NCBI GenBank assembly: GCA_963830455.1
Contig: CAWHMT010000003.1
Location: 124,001 to 188,000 of the forward strand
Length of the DNA: 64,000 bases
Direction: 5' to 3'
From: 20CM-2-65-7 sp963830455
GTDB taxonomy: Bacteria; Gemmatimonadota; Gemmatimonadetes; Gemmatimonadales; GWC2-71-9
Notes under the pieces: generated by a model
Databases searched by the model: none
Seen by the model: only the letters and a program-made list of their open reading frames with translations
Told to the model about the DNA's origin: nothing
Made by a program: the position numbers and the translations under genes
Shown: positions 51,169 through 60,679 of the stretch, piece after piece
How the letters are laid out: every line of letters starts with the position of its first letter
Position numbering within the stretch: position 1 is the stretch's first letter

Positions 51169-51627
51169 TTGCGACTCTCCGAACTGCTAACGCCTGACCG
51201 GATTCGGGTGCCTCTTAGGGCCCAAAGTAAGGAGGGCGTATTGCGGGAATTGGTGGATTTGCTGGTCGGAGGAAATGGAGCGGCGCCGGAAGTGCTTCAG
51301 GCGATTCTGGAACGTGAACGGCAGTTTCCGACCGGGATCGGTTATGGCGTGGCAGTCCCGCACGGGAAGACGCCCGCGCTCGCGAACCTTGTCGTAGTTG
51401 CCGGGACCGCCCCGGCGCCCGTCCCTTATGAAACGGTGGACGGGCAGCCCGTGCGGCTGTTTTTCCTGCTGGCGGGTCCGGAATCGCAGGCCGGCGCGCA
51501 CGTGAAGGCGCTGAGTCGCATCGCGCGACTCGTGCGGCGCGAGCCGGTCCGCGCCAGCCTGCTGGCGGCCGGGGACTCCGCCGAGTTTTACCGCATTCTG
51601 TGCGATGCAGAGAGGGGAGGAGCATAG
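51169..51627 (+). CDS. Second PTS EIIA (PtsN-type) domain protein
   Basis: 152 residues from TTG 51169. LRLSELLTPDRIRVPLRAQSKEGVLRELVDLL and TGIGYGVAVPHGKTP with the phosphoryl-accepting His fit the EIIA-Ntr family. The open frame running upstream to 50542 overlies the barrel gene and is not real. It partly duplicates the role of the gene at 14017. It precedes aspS by 14 bases, so both may share a transcript. Confidence 0.82.
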   Translation: MRLSELLTPDRIRVPLRAQSKEGVLRELVDLLVGGNGAAPEVLQAILERERQFPTGIGYGVAVPHGKTPALANLVVVAGTAPAPVPYETVDGQPVRLFFLLAGPESQAGAHVKALSRIARLVRREPVRASLLAAGDSAEFYRILCDAERGGA

Positions 51628-51641
51628 ACGCTCGCGAAGGC

Positions 51642-53414
51642 GTGACGCGGACAACCCAACGTACCCATCGCTGCGGCGAGCTTCGCAAGGAGCACGTCGG
51701 GCAGCCGGTGAAATTGGGGGGCTGGGTCCACCGGCGCCGCGACCTGGGCGGGATCGTCTTTCTCGATCTGCGCGACCGCGCCGGCCTCGTTCAGGTTGCC
51801 GTGGGCCCGGGCTGGGCCGCACCCGACGTCGTCACCCGCGCCCAGACGGTCGGAACGGAAGCGGTCGTGACGGTGGAGGGGGAAGTCGTCGCCCGTCCGC
51901 CCAACATGCGGAACAGCGAGCTCGCGAGCGGCGATGTCGAGGTCCACGCCACGTCATTGCAGGTGCTCGGACCCGCCGAGACGCCCGCGATTCCCGTCGC
52001 GCGCGGCAAGGGCGAGGAGCTGGCGGCCGAAGAGCTGCGGCTCAAGTACCGTCACCTCGATCTGCGGCGGCCCGAGCTTCAGGCCAACCTCATCCTGCGT
52101 CACCGGCTGTTGCAGCGGGCGCGCCGCGCCATGAGTGAGCTCGACTTTCTCGAAATCGAAACGCCGAATCTCACCAAGCCGACGCCGGAAGGGGCGCGCG
52201 ACTATCTCGTTCCGTCGCGCGTGCACCCGGGCGAGTTCTACGCGCTGCCGCAGTCGCCGCAGATCTACAAGCAGCTGCTCATGATCTCGGGGTTCGATCG
52301 CTATTTCCAGATCGCGCGTTGCTTCCGCGATGAGGATCTGCGGTTCGACCGGCAGCCCGAGTTCTCGCAGATCGACATCGAGGCGTCGTTTGTCGGCCAG
52401 GACGACGTGATCGGCTACGTCGAAACGGTGCTGGTCGCGCTGTGGGCGGAGGCGGGGCACACGATCCCGCGTCCGTTCCCCCGGCTCACCTGGCGTGAGG
52501 CGATGGAGCGCTACGGGACCGACAAGCCCGATCTGCGCTACGACTTCGCCATCGCCGACTGGACCGCCCAGGTCCAGCCGCTCGCGGTTCCGTTCTTCCA
52601 GAGCGCGACCAATGGGTCGCGGGTGCGCGGGATCGCGGTGCGCGGTGGCGGCACTCTGTCGCGCAAGGACGTCGATCAGCTCACCGAGGCTGCCAAGACG
52701 CACGGCGCGCCCGGGCTCGCCTGGGTGAAGCGCCAGGGCGAGCAGGTGTCCGGCTCGGTGGGCAAGCACTTCACCGCGGAAGCGCTGGGCCGAATCGGGG
52801 TCGGCGATGGCGACGTCGCATTGATGACGGTCGGCCCTGATCGGGTCACGTCTCCCGCGCTCGACAAAGTGCGACAGGAGGTCATCAAACGGCTCGGTCC
52901 GGCGCCCAAGCTGGCGCACGCGTTCTGCTGGGTGGTGGACTTTCCGTTGTTCGAGCCCGATCCCGAGACCGGCACGCCGGTGTTCGCGCACCATCCGTTC
53001 ACGTCGCCGCATCCGGACGACATCGCGAAGCTCGACAGCGAGCCCTTCGCCTGCCGCGCGCTGCACTACGACGCGGTCTACAACGGCAACGAGCTGGGCT
53101 CGGGCTCCATCCGCATCACGGACCCGGCGGTGCAGCGGACCGTGTTCCGCCATCTGGGACTTTCGAACTCGGAGATCGACGCGCGGTTCGGCTTCCTGGT
53201 GAACGCGCTCGCCGCCGGCGCGCCTCCGCACGGCGGCTTCGCCGTCGGGTTCGACCGCGTTACGATGCTGCTCGCCGGCGCGGGCTCGTTGCGGGATGTG
53301 ATCGCGTTCCCCAAGACAACCGCGGCGCGCGCCCTGTTCGAGGGCGCCCCGGCGCCGGCCCGGCCGGAGGATCTCGCCGCACTTCACATCAAGGTGGTGC
53401 CCCCCCATGAGTGA
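51642..53414 (+). CDS. aspS: Aspartyl-tRNA synthetase (bacterial type)
   Basis: 590 residues from GTG 51642; a longer start at 51600 is possible but would overlap the EIIA gene. OB-fold (VKLGGWVHRRRDLGGIVFLDLRDRAG), class II motif 2 (FQIARCFRDEDLRFDRQPEFSQIDIEASF), the bacterial GAD insertion and motif 3 (GGFAVGFDRVTMLLAG) are present. Whether it is discriminating or also charges tRNA-Asn depends on asnS or gatCAB elsewhere. Confidence 0.96.
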   Translation: MTRTTQRTHRCGELRKEHVGQPVKLGGWVHRRRDLGGIVFLDLRDRAGLVQVAVGPGWAAPDVVTRAQTVGTEAVVTVEGEVVARPPNMRNSELASGDVEVHATSLQVLGPAETPAIPVARGKGEELAAEELRLKYRHLDLRRPELQANLILRHRLLQRARRAMSELDFLEIETPNLTKPTPEGARDYLVPSRVHPGEFYALPQSPQIYKQLLMISGFDRYFQIARCFRDEDLRFDRQPEFSQIDIEASFVGQDDVIGYVETVLVALWAEAGHTIPRPFPRLTWREAMERYGTDKPDLRYDFAIADWTAQVQPLAVPFFQSATNGSRVRGIAVRGGGTLSRKDVDQLTEAAKTHGAPGLAWVKRQGEQVSGSVGKHFTAEALGRIGVGDGDVALMTVGPDRVTSPALDKVRQEVIKRLGPAPKLAHAFCWVVDFPLFEPDPETGTPVFAHHPFTSPHPDDIAKLDSEPFACRALHYDAVYNGNELGSGSIRITDPAVQRTVFRHLGLSNSEIDARFGFLVNALAAGAPPHGGFAVGFDRVTMLLAGAGSLRDVIAFPKTTAARALFEGAPAPARPEDLAALHIKVVPPHE

Positions 53415-54381
53415 CGACGTCGTCCACCGGCTGTCCGTGGAAGGCGTGGATCCGCTGGCGTTGGCCGGCGTGAACGACGCGAACCTGCTCGAGCTGGCGC
53501 GGCGCCTGGGCGTGCGCGTCTCGCTGCGTGGCGACAACCTGTCGCTGGCCGGCCCCGCCGCCGCGATCGAGCGCGCCGGTGCGGTGGCGCAGGCGCTCAT
53601 CGATCTCGCGCGCATGGGCGAGACCCTGGACGTGCACGACGTCGAGCGGCTGATCTCCGACGAGGCGCACGGGGAGCTGGGACGAGCGGGGGCGGGAGGG
53701 GGCGGAGCTCCCGACCCGGTGAAGATCATCCTGCCGGGTCTGCGGCGGGTGATTCAGCCCAAGACCACCGGGCAACGCGACTATCTGCGCTCGATCGCCG
53801 AGCATGACATCGTGATCGGCATCGGCCCCGCGGGGACCGGCAAGACCTATCTGGCGGTGGCGGCGGCCGTCGATGCGCTGGCGCGCAAGCGCGTGCGGCG
53901 CATCGTCCTCGCGCGCCCCGCCGTCGAAGCGGGCGAGAACCTCGGCTTCCTGCCCGGGGACTTGCAGCAGAAAGTCGATCCGTACCTGCGACCGCTGTAT
54001 GACGCGCTCGAAGACATGATGCCGCGCGAGCGAGTGGAGAAAGCGCTCGAGACCCGCACGATCGAGATCGCGCCCCTCGCCTACATGCGGGGCCGCACCT
54101 TGAGTGATGCGTTCGTGATTCTGGACGAAGCGCAGAACGCCACGGGTATGCAGATGAAGATGTTTCTCACCCGTCTGGGCGTGAACTCGCGAGCCGTGAT
54201 CACCGGCGACAAGACGCAGATCGACCTGCCCAACCGCGAGGACTCGGGGCTGCTGCAGGTTGAGCGGATCCTCCCGGGCATCGAAGGCATCGGGTTCCTC
54301 TATCTCGGCGACGCGGATGTGGTGCGCCACCGCCTGGTGCGCGACATCATCCGCGCGTACGCCGAGGATGCGCAGGGTTAG
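53407..54381 (+). CDS. PhoH-like ATPase
   Basis: 324 residues. An N-terminal KH-like region (about 15-90) is followed by the PhoH ATPase: Walker A GPAGTGKT at 140-147, RPAVEAGENLGFLPGD, and Walker B ILDEAQNAT. The protein is linked in other bacteria to YbeY and RNA metabolism, and ybeY indeed lies two genes downstream. The ATG overlaps aspS by 8 bases, and the next ATG directly follows its stop. Confidence 0.9.
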   Translation: MSDDVVHRLSVEGVDPLALAGVNDANLLELARRLGVRVSLRGDNLSLAGPAAAIERAGAVAQALIDLARMGETLDVHDVERLISDEAHGELGRAGAGGGGAPDPVKIILPGLRRVIQPKTTGQRDYLRSIAEHDIVIGIGPAGTGKTYLAVAAAVDALARKRVRRIVLARPAVEAGENLGFLPGDLQQKVDPYLRPLYDALEDMMPRERVEKALETRTIEIAPLAYMRGRTLSDAFVILDEAQNATGMQMKMFLTRLGVNSRAVITGDKTQIDLPNREDSGLLQVERILPGIEGIGFLYLGDADVVRHRLVRDIIRAYAEDAQG

Positions 54382-56559
54382 ATGAACCTCCCGACTCGAG
54401 AGCAGGTCCGCTATCACGTCGCGCGCTGGATTTGGGTGCCGGCGCTGGCGCTGGTCGCGCACATCGCGTTCCCGTCGAGCGCCGCCGATGTGGCGCCGCT
54501 GCTCGAGCCGGGCGCCCGCGCCGACAAGGAAGTCATCGCGCCGTTCAATTTCGTGGTGAACAAGTCGGAGGACGAGTTGCAGCGGGAAGCCGAGGAGCTC
54601 GCGGCGTCGGCGAAACCGATCTACGAATTTCGCCAGCGCGCCTACGACAGCGCCGCCACGACGATGGCGGCGTTTGTCGCCGCGGTCGATGCGGCCGCCG
54701 ATCAGGGTCCGCAGGCCGTCATCCGGGCTGCCGCCGAATTCGGCGTGCCCCTCTCCCTGCAGGAGGCGGGGTATCTGGCGAAGGGCGGGAAGCGCCGCGC
54801 GTTGCAGCAGGCCCTCGACCGCTTGTTCGATCGGACGCTGGCGCAGGGCGTCACGGGTCCCGGCGTCTTGCAAGTGGAGCAGTCCCGCGAGCTGATCGTG
54901 CGGCGCGGCTCGACGGAGTCGTCGGTGCAGCGCGATCAGGTGCTCACGTTCGCCCAATACCTGAGTCGCGCGAAGCAGCTGCACCCCGACGCGGGCTCGA
55001 GCGTGGGTGACGTGCTGTACCTGAAGCTGGTGCGCCAGTTCTTCCGGCCCACCTTGATTCCGAAGCAGCTCGAGACCGAGCGGCGCCGCAACGAGCTGCG
55101 CGGCAGCGTCGATCCCAGCAAGTACATCGTGCGCGCGGGCGACCGCATCGTGGCGCCGCATGAGGTCGTGACCAACGAAGCCCACGAGCGGCTCGTCGCG
55201 TTGCACCAGGAGCTGCTGCGGCGCGGCGCGGCCACGACCTACTCGATCCGCGGCGTGCTCGGACCGCTGCTGCGCGACTCACTGATCATCGCGATTTTCT
55301 GGGTGCTGCTGGCGTTCTATCGGCGCGAGACCTACCGCGACATCAAGCAGGTGGCGTTGATCGGCGGGCTGTTCGCATTGCTGCTCGCCCAGGCGGGCGT
55401 CGTCGCCCGGTTCTATGCGCCGCATCCCGAAGTCATCTTCATGCCGTTCCTCGCCATGATGATGACGGTGCTGTTCAACGGGCGGGTCTCGATGATCGCC
55501 GCGATGATCCTCGCGGTCGTCGTCGGACTGCAGCCGGTCTTCCATGACTTCCCAGCGACGTTCTTGTGTGTCGTCGGTGGGGTGACCGCCGCGCTGTCGG
55601 TGAAGACGCTGCGCAGCCGCAGCAACTTCTACGCGCCGGTGCTGATCATCGCCGGCGGCTATCTCCTGGGCGCGCTCGCGCTGGGGCTCGCGAGCGGCTG
55701 GCCGATCGAGGAAATCGGACTGCGCGGTTTGCTGGGCGCCTTGAACGGCCTGGTGTCGGCGGGCCTCACGTTCTTCCTGCTCCCGGTCGCAGAGTCGGTT
55801 ACGCACATCACGACCGACCTCACGCTGCTCGAGCTCTCCGATCCCAGCCGACCGCTGTTGCGGCGCCTGTCGCTCGAGGCCCCGGGGACGTACGCGCACA
55901 GCGTGGCGATGGCCAACCTCGTCGAAGCGGCGTGCAATCGCATCGGCGCCAACGGGCTACTGGGCCGCGTGGGGTGTTATTACCACGACATCGGGAAAGT
56001 GAAGAATCCGATGTATTTCGTGGAGAATCAGATTCCGGGCAATAATCCGCACGACCGGCTGAAGGCGCTGCAATCGGCGCAGATCATCAAAGCGCACGTC
56101 ACCGACGGTCTCGCGCTGGCCGCGGACGCCGATCTCCCCGACGCGGTGGCGGCGTTCATTCCCGAACACCACGGGACGACCGAGATCACCTACTTCCTCG
56201 ACAAGGCCAGAAAGACCGATGGGGGGCAAGCGCGGAATCCCGAAGACTTCACCTATCCAGGTCCCAAGCCCCGGTCCATGGAGACGGCGATCTCGATGAT
56301 CGCCGATTCCGTGGAGGCCGCCCTGCGTGTGCTGGAGGACCTCACGCCGCAGAAGATCGAGGAAGCCATCGAACATATTGTGCGGACCAAGGTGAACGCC
56401 GGCCAGCTCGACGAGGCGCCGCTCACGCTGCAGCAGATCGAGCAGGTCAAGGCCGCGTTCATGATCGTGTTGAGCGGGATGTACCACAACCGCATCGACT
56501 ATCCGGAGTCCAGTGGCGGCATTAGTGCGGCCTGGCAGCCCCCGGCAACCGCGCGCTGA
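54382..56559 (+). CDS. 7TM-HD family phosphodiesterase (PgpH/YqfF type)
   Basis: 725 residues. N-terminal membrane helix, a large extracytoplasmic region (about 45-280), seven further membrane segments (about 290-480) and a cytoplasmic HD domain with H535-D536 in YYHDIGKVKNPMYF. The family includes PgpH, which degrades c-di-AMP. No c-di-AMP synthase gene is in the window, so the substrate is inferred. Genomic position between phoH and ybeY is the widely conserved arrangement. Confidence 0.9.
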   Translation: MNLPTREQVRYHVARWIWVPALALVAHIAFPSSAADVAPLLEPGARADKEVIAPFNFVVNKSEDELQREAEELAASAKPIYEFRQRAYDSAATTMAAFVAAVDAAADQGPQAVIRAAAEFGVPLSLQEAGYLAKGGKRRALQQALDRLFDRTLAQGVTGPGVLQVEQSRELIVRRGSTESSVQRDQVLTFAQYLSRAKQLHPDAGSSVGDVLYLKLVRQFFRPTLIPKQLETERRRNELRGSVDPSKYIVRAGDRIVAPHEVVTNEAHERLVALHQELLRRGAATTYSIRGVLGPLLRDSLIIAIFWVLLAFYRRETYRDIKQVALIGGLFALLLAQAGVVARFYAPHPEVIFMPFLAMMMTVLFNGRVSMIAAMILAVVVGLQPVFHDFPATFLCVVGGVTAALSVKTLRSRSNFYAPVLIIAGGYLLGALALGLASGWPIEEIGLRGLLGALNGLVSAGLTFFLLPVAESVTHITTDLTLLELSDPSRPLLRRLSLEAPGTYAHSVAMANLVEAACNRIGANGLLGRVGCYYHDIGKVKNPMYFVENQIPGNNPHDRLKALQSAQIIKAHVTDGLALAADADLPDAVAAFIPEHHGTTEITYFLDKARKTDGGQARNPEDFTYPGPKPRSMETAISMIADSVEAALRVLEDLTPQKIEEAIEHIVRTKVNAGQLDEAPLTLQQIEQVKAAFMIVLSGMYHNRIDYPESSGGISAAWQPPATAR

Positions 56560-56947
56560 TCAGCTGATGCGTGTCGCACGGCGAGTCCTGGCCTGGGAGC
56601 GCGCGCCCGCAGGATCCCACATCGACATCACGCTGCTTTCCGCACCGGCGATGCGGCGCCTGAACCGCCGCGCGACGGGGCGGCGGGGTCTCACGGACGT
56701 GATCGCGTACGCACTCCCACAACCCGATGGCCGTCTGTTCGGGGATGTGTACATCTGCCCGGCGGCAGCCGCGCGCGTGGCCCCCCCCCCTCCCGCCCAG
56801 CGCGCGGCGCTGCGGGAAGAGCTCATCCGGCTCGCCGTACACGGCGCCTTGCACGTGCTGGGATACGATCACCCCGAAGGTCCGGGGCGGACGCGATCGC
56901 GCATGTGGCGGCTCCAGGAACGCTACGTGAAGAAGACTGTGCGCTGA
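56513..56947 (+). CDS. ybeY: Endoribonuclease YbeY
   Basis: 144 residues if started at GTG 56513, 126 from ATG 56567, which lies 8 bases after the previous stop. The zinc site H-x3-H-x5-H is HGALHVLGYDH, and LTDVIAYALPQPDGRLFGDVYI matches the family. It matures 16S rRNA and participates in ribosome quality control. A C10 run (56781-56790) lies in a Pro-rich loop and is in frame. TGATG couples it to the next gene. Confidence 0.9.
   Translation: MAALVRPGSPRQPRADQLMRVARRVLAWERAPAGSHIDITLLSAPAMRRLNRRATGRRGLTDVIAYALPQPDGRLFGDVYICPAAAARVAPPPPAQRAALREELIRLAVHGALHVLGYDHPEGPGRTRSRMWRLQERYVKKTVR
56781..56790 (+). repeat. C10 homopolymer in ybeY
   Basis: Ten C encode most of a four-proline loop (VAPPPPAQ). 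The frame is intact with ten. Confidence 0.85.
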
Positions 56948-58122
56948 TGCTGACCGAAGCCGCGTTGCGGATCATCGGGCTCGTCGTCGCCGTGGGGGCC
57001 GGCGTGTGGGCCGCGTTACTCGCGCTGGCCGAAGAAGCGGCCGTGGGGGAAGCGCTGCATACGCTGGGCGACGCACCACCCATCGCCGCCGAGCGGCGCG
57101 TCCCGTTGCATCGGGCCCTGCACGTGACGCGGCTCGCCCTGCTCATCCTCGGCGCCGTGGCGACGTCGAACGCCGTCGCGTGGTGGACGCGCTCCTGGGT
57201 CGAGGCACTCGGCACGCTGCTCATCGGCACGCTGCTGCTGTTCATCGTCGGCGACGCGCTCCCGCGCAGCGTGGCGGGAATCGCACCCGAGCTGTCGGAG
57301 GCGGCGCTCCCGCTGGCTCGGCGCACGTTGGCGCTGTTCGGTCCGCTGCTCTGGGGGCTGGCGTGGGCTGATCGCGGACTGCACACACTCGTCGAGACGC
57401 CGCGCCCGCTGCAGCCCGATCTCGGCATCGCGCAGCGCGACATGCTGCTCGGCGTCTTCACAACGGCCGATACGACGGTCGACGAGGTGATGACGCCGCG
57501 CCTCGACATGACGAGCGTGGACATCTCCGCAACAACCGAAGAAGTCCTCGATGCCTTCAAGCAGAGTCAGCACACACGGCTGCCGGTGCTCGACGGCTCC
57601 CCGGATAACGTTGGGGGCGTGCTGTTCGCGAAAGACGTCGTGCCGATGGCGATGGGGCTCGCCGAGCCCGGCACACGCTGGCAGACGCTGGTGCGGCCGG
57701 CGGCGTTCGTCCCCGAGACGAAGACCCTGGATAACCAGCTGCGCGATTTCCAGAGCACGCCCGCGCACATCGCCCTGGTCGTGGACGAGTTCGGCGGCAC
57801 ATCGGGGCTGATCACCCGGGAAGACATCCTCGAGGAAATCGTCGGGGAGATCCGCGATGAGCACGATACCGAGCAGGCACCGGCGATTCGCCGCGACGGA
57901 GCGCGTGTCTGGGTCGACGGCCGGGTGAGTCTCGACGAGCTGTCGGCGGCGCTCGGCACCACCATCGCGCACGCCGAAGTGTCCACCGTCGGGGGGCTCG
58001 TCTACTCGGTCCTGGGGCGCGTGCCGCGGGCCGGCGATGAGCTGACGCTCGACGGCTATCGCGTCGTGGTCGAGCGCGTGGAACAGCGGCGCGTCACGCA
58101 GGTCTCGTTCGAAAAACGATGA
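56947..58122 (+). CDS. CNNM/CorC-type CBS-domain membrane protein
   Basis: 391 residues from ATG 56947. An N-terminal membrane DUF21/CNNM-like domain (about 1-140), a pair of CBS domains (DEVMTPRLDMTSVDIS ... HIALVVDEFGGTSGLITREDILEEIVGEIRDEHD) and a C-terminal CorC/HlyC domain (TVGGLVYSVLGRVPRAGDEL). Homologues are Mg2+/Co2+ efflux or regulatory factors. Overlaps ybeY and the next paralogue by 3-4 bases. Confidence 0.88.
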   Translation: MLTEAALRIIGLVVAVGAGVWAALLALAEEAAVGEALHTLGDAPPIAAERRVPLHRALHVTRLALLILGAVATSNAVAWWTRSWVEALGTLLIGTLLLFIVGDALPRSVAGIAPELSEAALPLARRTLALFGPLLWGLAWADRGLHTLVETPRPLQPDLGIAQRDMLLGVFTTADTTVDEVMTPRLDMTSVDISATTEEVLDAFKQSQHTRLPVLDGSPDNVGGVLFAKDVVPMAMGLAEPGTRWQTLVRPAAFVPETKTLDNQLRDFQSTPAHIALVVDEFGGTSGLITREDILEEIVGEIRDEHDTEQAPAIRRDGARVWVDGRVSLDELSAALGTTIAHAEVSTVGGLVYSVLGRVPRAGDELTLDGYRVVVERVEQRRVTQVSFEKR

Positions 58123-59300
58123 GCGCCGCCCTCGCCGTCCTGTTGCTCGGATTGGTCCTCGCCGGAGTGTCGGCGGCCGTCGGCGTCGCCGCCGCGACCG
58201 TGAGCCAGCATGAGCTGACGCGTTGGGTGGCGTACAAGCTGCGGGGATCCGCGGCGACGGTCGGGCTGCTGCAGAATCCCCAGCGCACGCTGGCGACGGC
58301 GAACACGCTGACGACGCTGGGCGTGCTGCTCGCCGCGGGGGGCATCCCCGCGTTGCTCGCCGCGACGACCCCGACGTTCCTCGGTGTCTTTACGATTGCC
58401 GTCGGGGTCCCGCTGTTCATCAGCGCCGCGTACCTCGTGCCGCGGGTGCTCGGACGTCGCTGGGCGGAGTCGCTCGTGGCTCGGGCCGTTCCCTGGATGG
58501 AGCGGTTCGGGGCGGTGCTCGCGCCGTTCATTCCCCGGCGTGAGCGGTCCACGCGCACGACGCTCGCCGCCTTGCTGTCCAGCGATACCCAATCGCTCGC
58601 CGGAACCGATGAAATGGCCGTCGTGTCCGGGGTGCTCGCGTTCTCAGACCGTCCCGTGCGCGAGCTGATGACGCCGCGCACCGCGATCGTGGCGTTTCCC
58701 GAGGGGATGCCGGCGGGCGAAGCGGCCCACGTCCTGCACCAGTCGGGGTACAGCCGCTACCCGGTGTACCGGGGTTCACTCGATGAAGTCGTCGGCGTTG
58801 CGCACACGCTCGATCTGCTGGGCCGTCAGCCGGAGGATCCCGTGCTGGTGCGGCCCCCGCTCACGGTCCCGGGCACGATGCGCGCGGCGGACCTGATGCT
58901 CGAAATGCAGCGGGGCGGACTGCACCTCGCCGTCGTGCTCGACGAGTTCGGCGGGACCGCGGGGCTCGTCACGTTCGAGGACCTGCTGAACGATCTGGTG
59001 AGCGAGCTGTTCGAGCCATCCGCGACGCAGCCCACGGCTGCGCGCGTAATTGAAGTCGAAGGCAGCGCGCCCGCCGCCGAGCTGGCGGAGAAGCTCGGCG
59101 TAACGTTGAGGAGCGGGGGCAACGCGCAGACCGTGGCCGGCCTGCTCATTCAGGCGCTCGGACGGATCCCGAGAACCGGCGAGCGCTTCACGTTCCAGGG
59201 GCTCGAATTCGACGTGCTCGCGGCCGGCGCGACGCGCGTCGAGCGCATTGCCGTCCGCGCCGGTCCAGTGCGGTCGATCGCGCTCGGAGGGACGGCGTGA
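58119..59300 (+). CDS. Second CNNM/CorC-type CBS-domain membrane protein
   Basis: 393 residues, same layout as the preceding gene but divergent. DUF21-like N-terminus, CBS pair (RELMTPRTAIVAFPEG, HLAVVLDEFGGTAGLVTFEDLLNDLVSELFE) and CorC C-terminal domain (TVAGLLIQALGRIPRTGERFTFQGLEFDV). Two unequal copies side by side suggest a heteromeric complex or a duplication. ATGA and GTGA overlaps with both neighbours. Confidence 0.88.
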   Translation: MSAALAVLLLGLVLAGVSAAVGVAAATVSQHELTRWVAYKLRGSAATVGLLQNPQRTLATANTLTTLGVLLAAGGIPALLAATTPTFLGVFTIAVGVPLFISAAYLVPRVLGRRWAESLVARAVPWMERFGAVLAPFIPRRERSTRTTLAALLSSDTQSLAGTDEMAVVSGVLAFSDRPVRELMTPRTAIVAFPEGMPAGEAAHVLHQSGYSRYPVYRGSLDEVVGVAHTLDLLGRQPEDPVLVRPPLTVPGTMRAADLMLEMQRGGLHLAVVLDEFGGTAGLVTFEDLLNDLVSELFEPSATQPTAARVIEVEGSAPAAELAEKLGVTLRSGGNAQTVAGLLIQALGRIPRTGERFTFQGLEFDVLAAGATRVERIAVRAGPVRSIALGGTA

Positions 59301-60679
59301 CCGCGCCGGACTTGAGGCTGGATGAGCTGAAGGAGCTTGCCGAGCACGACGATCTCCATCCCTTCCTGCAGCGCGCCCGCAACGTCCACCCTTCCGATCT
59401 CGCCGATGTGCTGGCGGCACTCGACGCGTCCACGCGCGCGCGCGTCATCGCGGAGCTCCCCACCGAGCTGGCGTCGAGCGCGCTCGCCGAAATGGAAGCA
59501 GCCGAGCACCCCGAGCAGATGCTGCTCGCGGTCGGGCCGGAGTACGCCGCCGAGCTGGTCGATGAGCTGCCGAGCGACGACGCGGCCGAACTGGTCGGGG
59601 AGTTGTCCGCGGGCGACCGCGAAGCGGTGCTCGCGGAAGTCAGCGATCGGGGTGAGGTCGACCGCCTGCTCGAGTATCCGGAGGACAGCGCCGGCCGGCT
59701 CATGACCACGGAGGTGGTCACGGTTCGGGAAGACGCGAGCGTGGCCGACGCGATCGACGCCATCCGGCGCCAGAGTGAGGACGATGAAAGTCAGCTCTAT
59801 CAGGTGTACGCGGTGGATGCGGACGGCGACCTGCACGGCATCGTTCCGGTCGCGCGCCTGATCGTGTCGTCGCCGGCGCGCCTGGTGCGCGACGTGATGG
59901 AACAACCGCTCGTCCAAGTCCAGCCCCAGGAAGACCAGGAAGCGGTCGCCCGACTCATGGCACGCTACAATGTAGCCGCGGTGCCGGTCGTGGACGCGCG
60001 GGGCCACTTGCTGGGCCGCATCACGTTCGACGACGTGGTGGACGTCGTGGAGGCCGAGACGACCGAGGACATTTTGAAGTTCGGCGGCATGGAGGCGTTG
60101 GACGCGCCATATCTGACCGTGGCGTTCAGCCGCATGGTCCGGAAACGTGCCGGCTGGCTGGCGGCGCTGTTCCTGGGTGAAATGCTCACCGCCACCGCGA
60201 TGGCATTCTTCGAGGAAGAGATCGCCAAGGCGGTCATCCTCGCGCTGTTCGTGCCGCTCATCATTTCGAGCGGCGGCAACTCCGGCTCACAGGCCTCGAC
60301 CCTGGTGATCCGCGCGATGGCGCTCGGCGAGGTGCAGCTGCGCGACTGGTGGCGCGTCATCCGGCGCGAGCTGGCTACGGGTCTGGTACTCGGCACCGTG
60401 TTGGGGACCATTGGCTTCCTGCGCATCACGTTGTGGCACGCCATCACCGGGATTTACGGGGTGCACTATCTGCTCGTCGCATTCACGGTCTTCGCCAGCC
60501 TCATCGGGGTCGTGACATTCGGCACGATAACCGGCTCGCTGCTGCCGTTCATCCTGCGCAAGCTCGGATTCGACCCGGCCAGCGCCTCCGCGCCGTTCGT
60601 CGCTACACTGGTGGACGTCACCGGGTTAGTCATCTACTTCACGGTGGCAAGCATCATCCTGCGCGGAACCCTCCTGTGA
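59297..60679 (+). CDS. mgtE: Magnesium transporter MgtE
   Basis: 460 residues: N-terminal MgtE domain (DLADVLAALDASTRARVIAEL...), CBS pair (SAGRLMTTEVVTVRED ... VPVVDARGHLLGRITFDDVVDVVEAE), a plug helix and five membrane segments including the pore region SSGGNSGSQASTLVIRA. It is a Mg2+-gated channel. With the two CNNM-like genes upstream it forms a metal-transport block. GTG start overlaps the previous stop. Confidence 0.95.
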   Translation: MTAPDLRLDELKELAEHDDLHPFLQRARNVHPSDLADVLAALDASTRARVIAELPTELASSALAEMEAAEHPEQMLLAVGPEYAAELVDELPSDDAAELVGELSAGDREAVLAEVSDRGEVDRLLEYPEDSAGRLMTTEVVTVREDASVADAIDAIRRQSEDDESQLYQVYAVDADGDLHGIVPVARLIVSSPARLVRDVMEQPLVQVQPQEDQEAVARLMARYNVAAVPVVDARGHLLGRITFDDVVDVVEAETTEDILKFGGMEALDAPYLTVAFSRMVRKRAGWLAALFLGEMLTATAMAFFEEEIAKAVILALFVPLIISSGGNSGSQASTLVIRAMALGEVQLRDWWRVIRRELATGLVLGTVLGTIGFLRITLWHAITGIYGVHYLLVAFTVFASLIGVVTFGTITGSLLPFILRKLGFDPASASAPFVATLVDVTGLVIYFTVASIILRGTLL

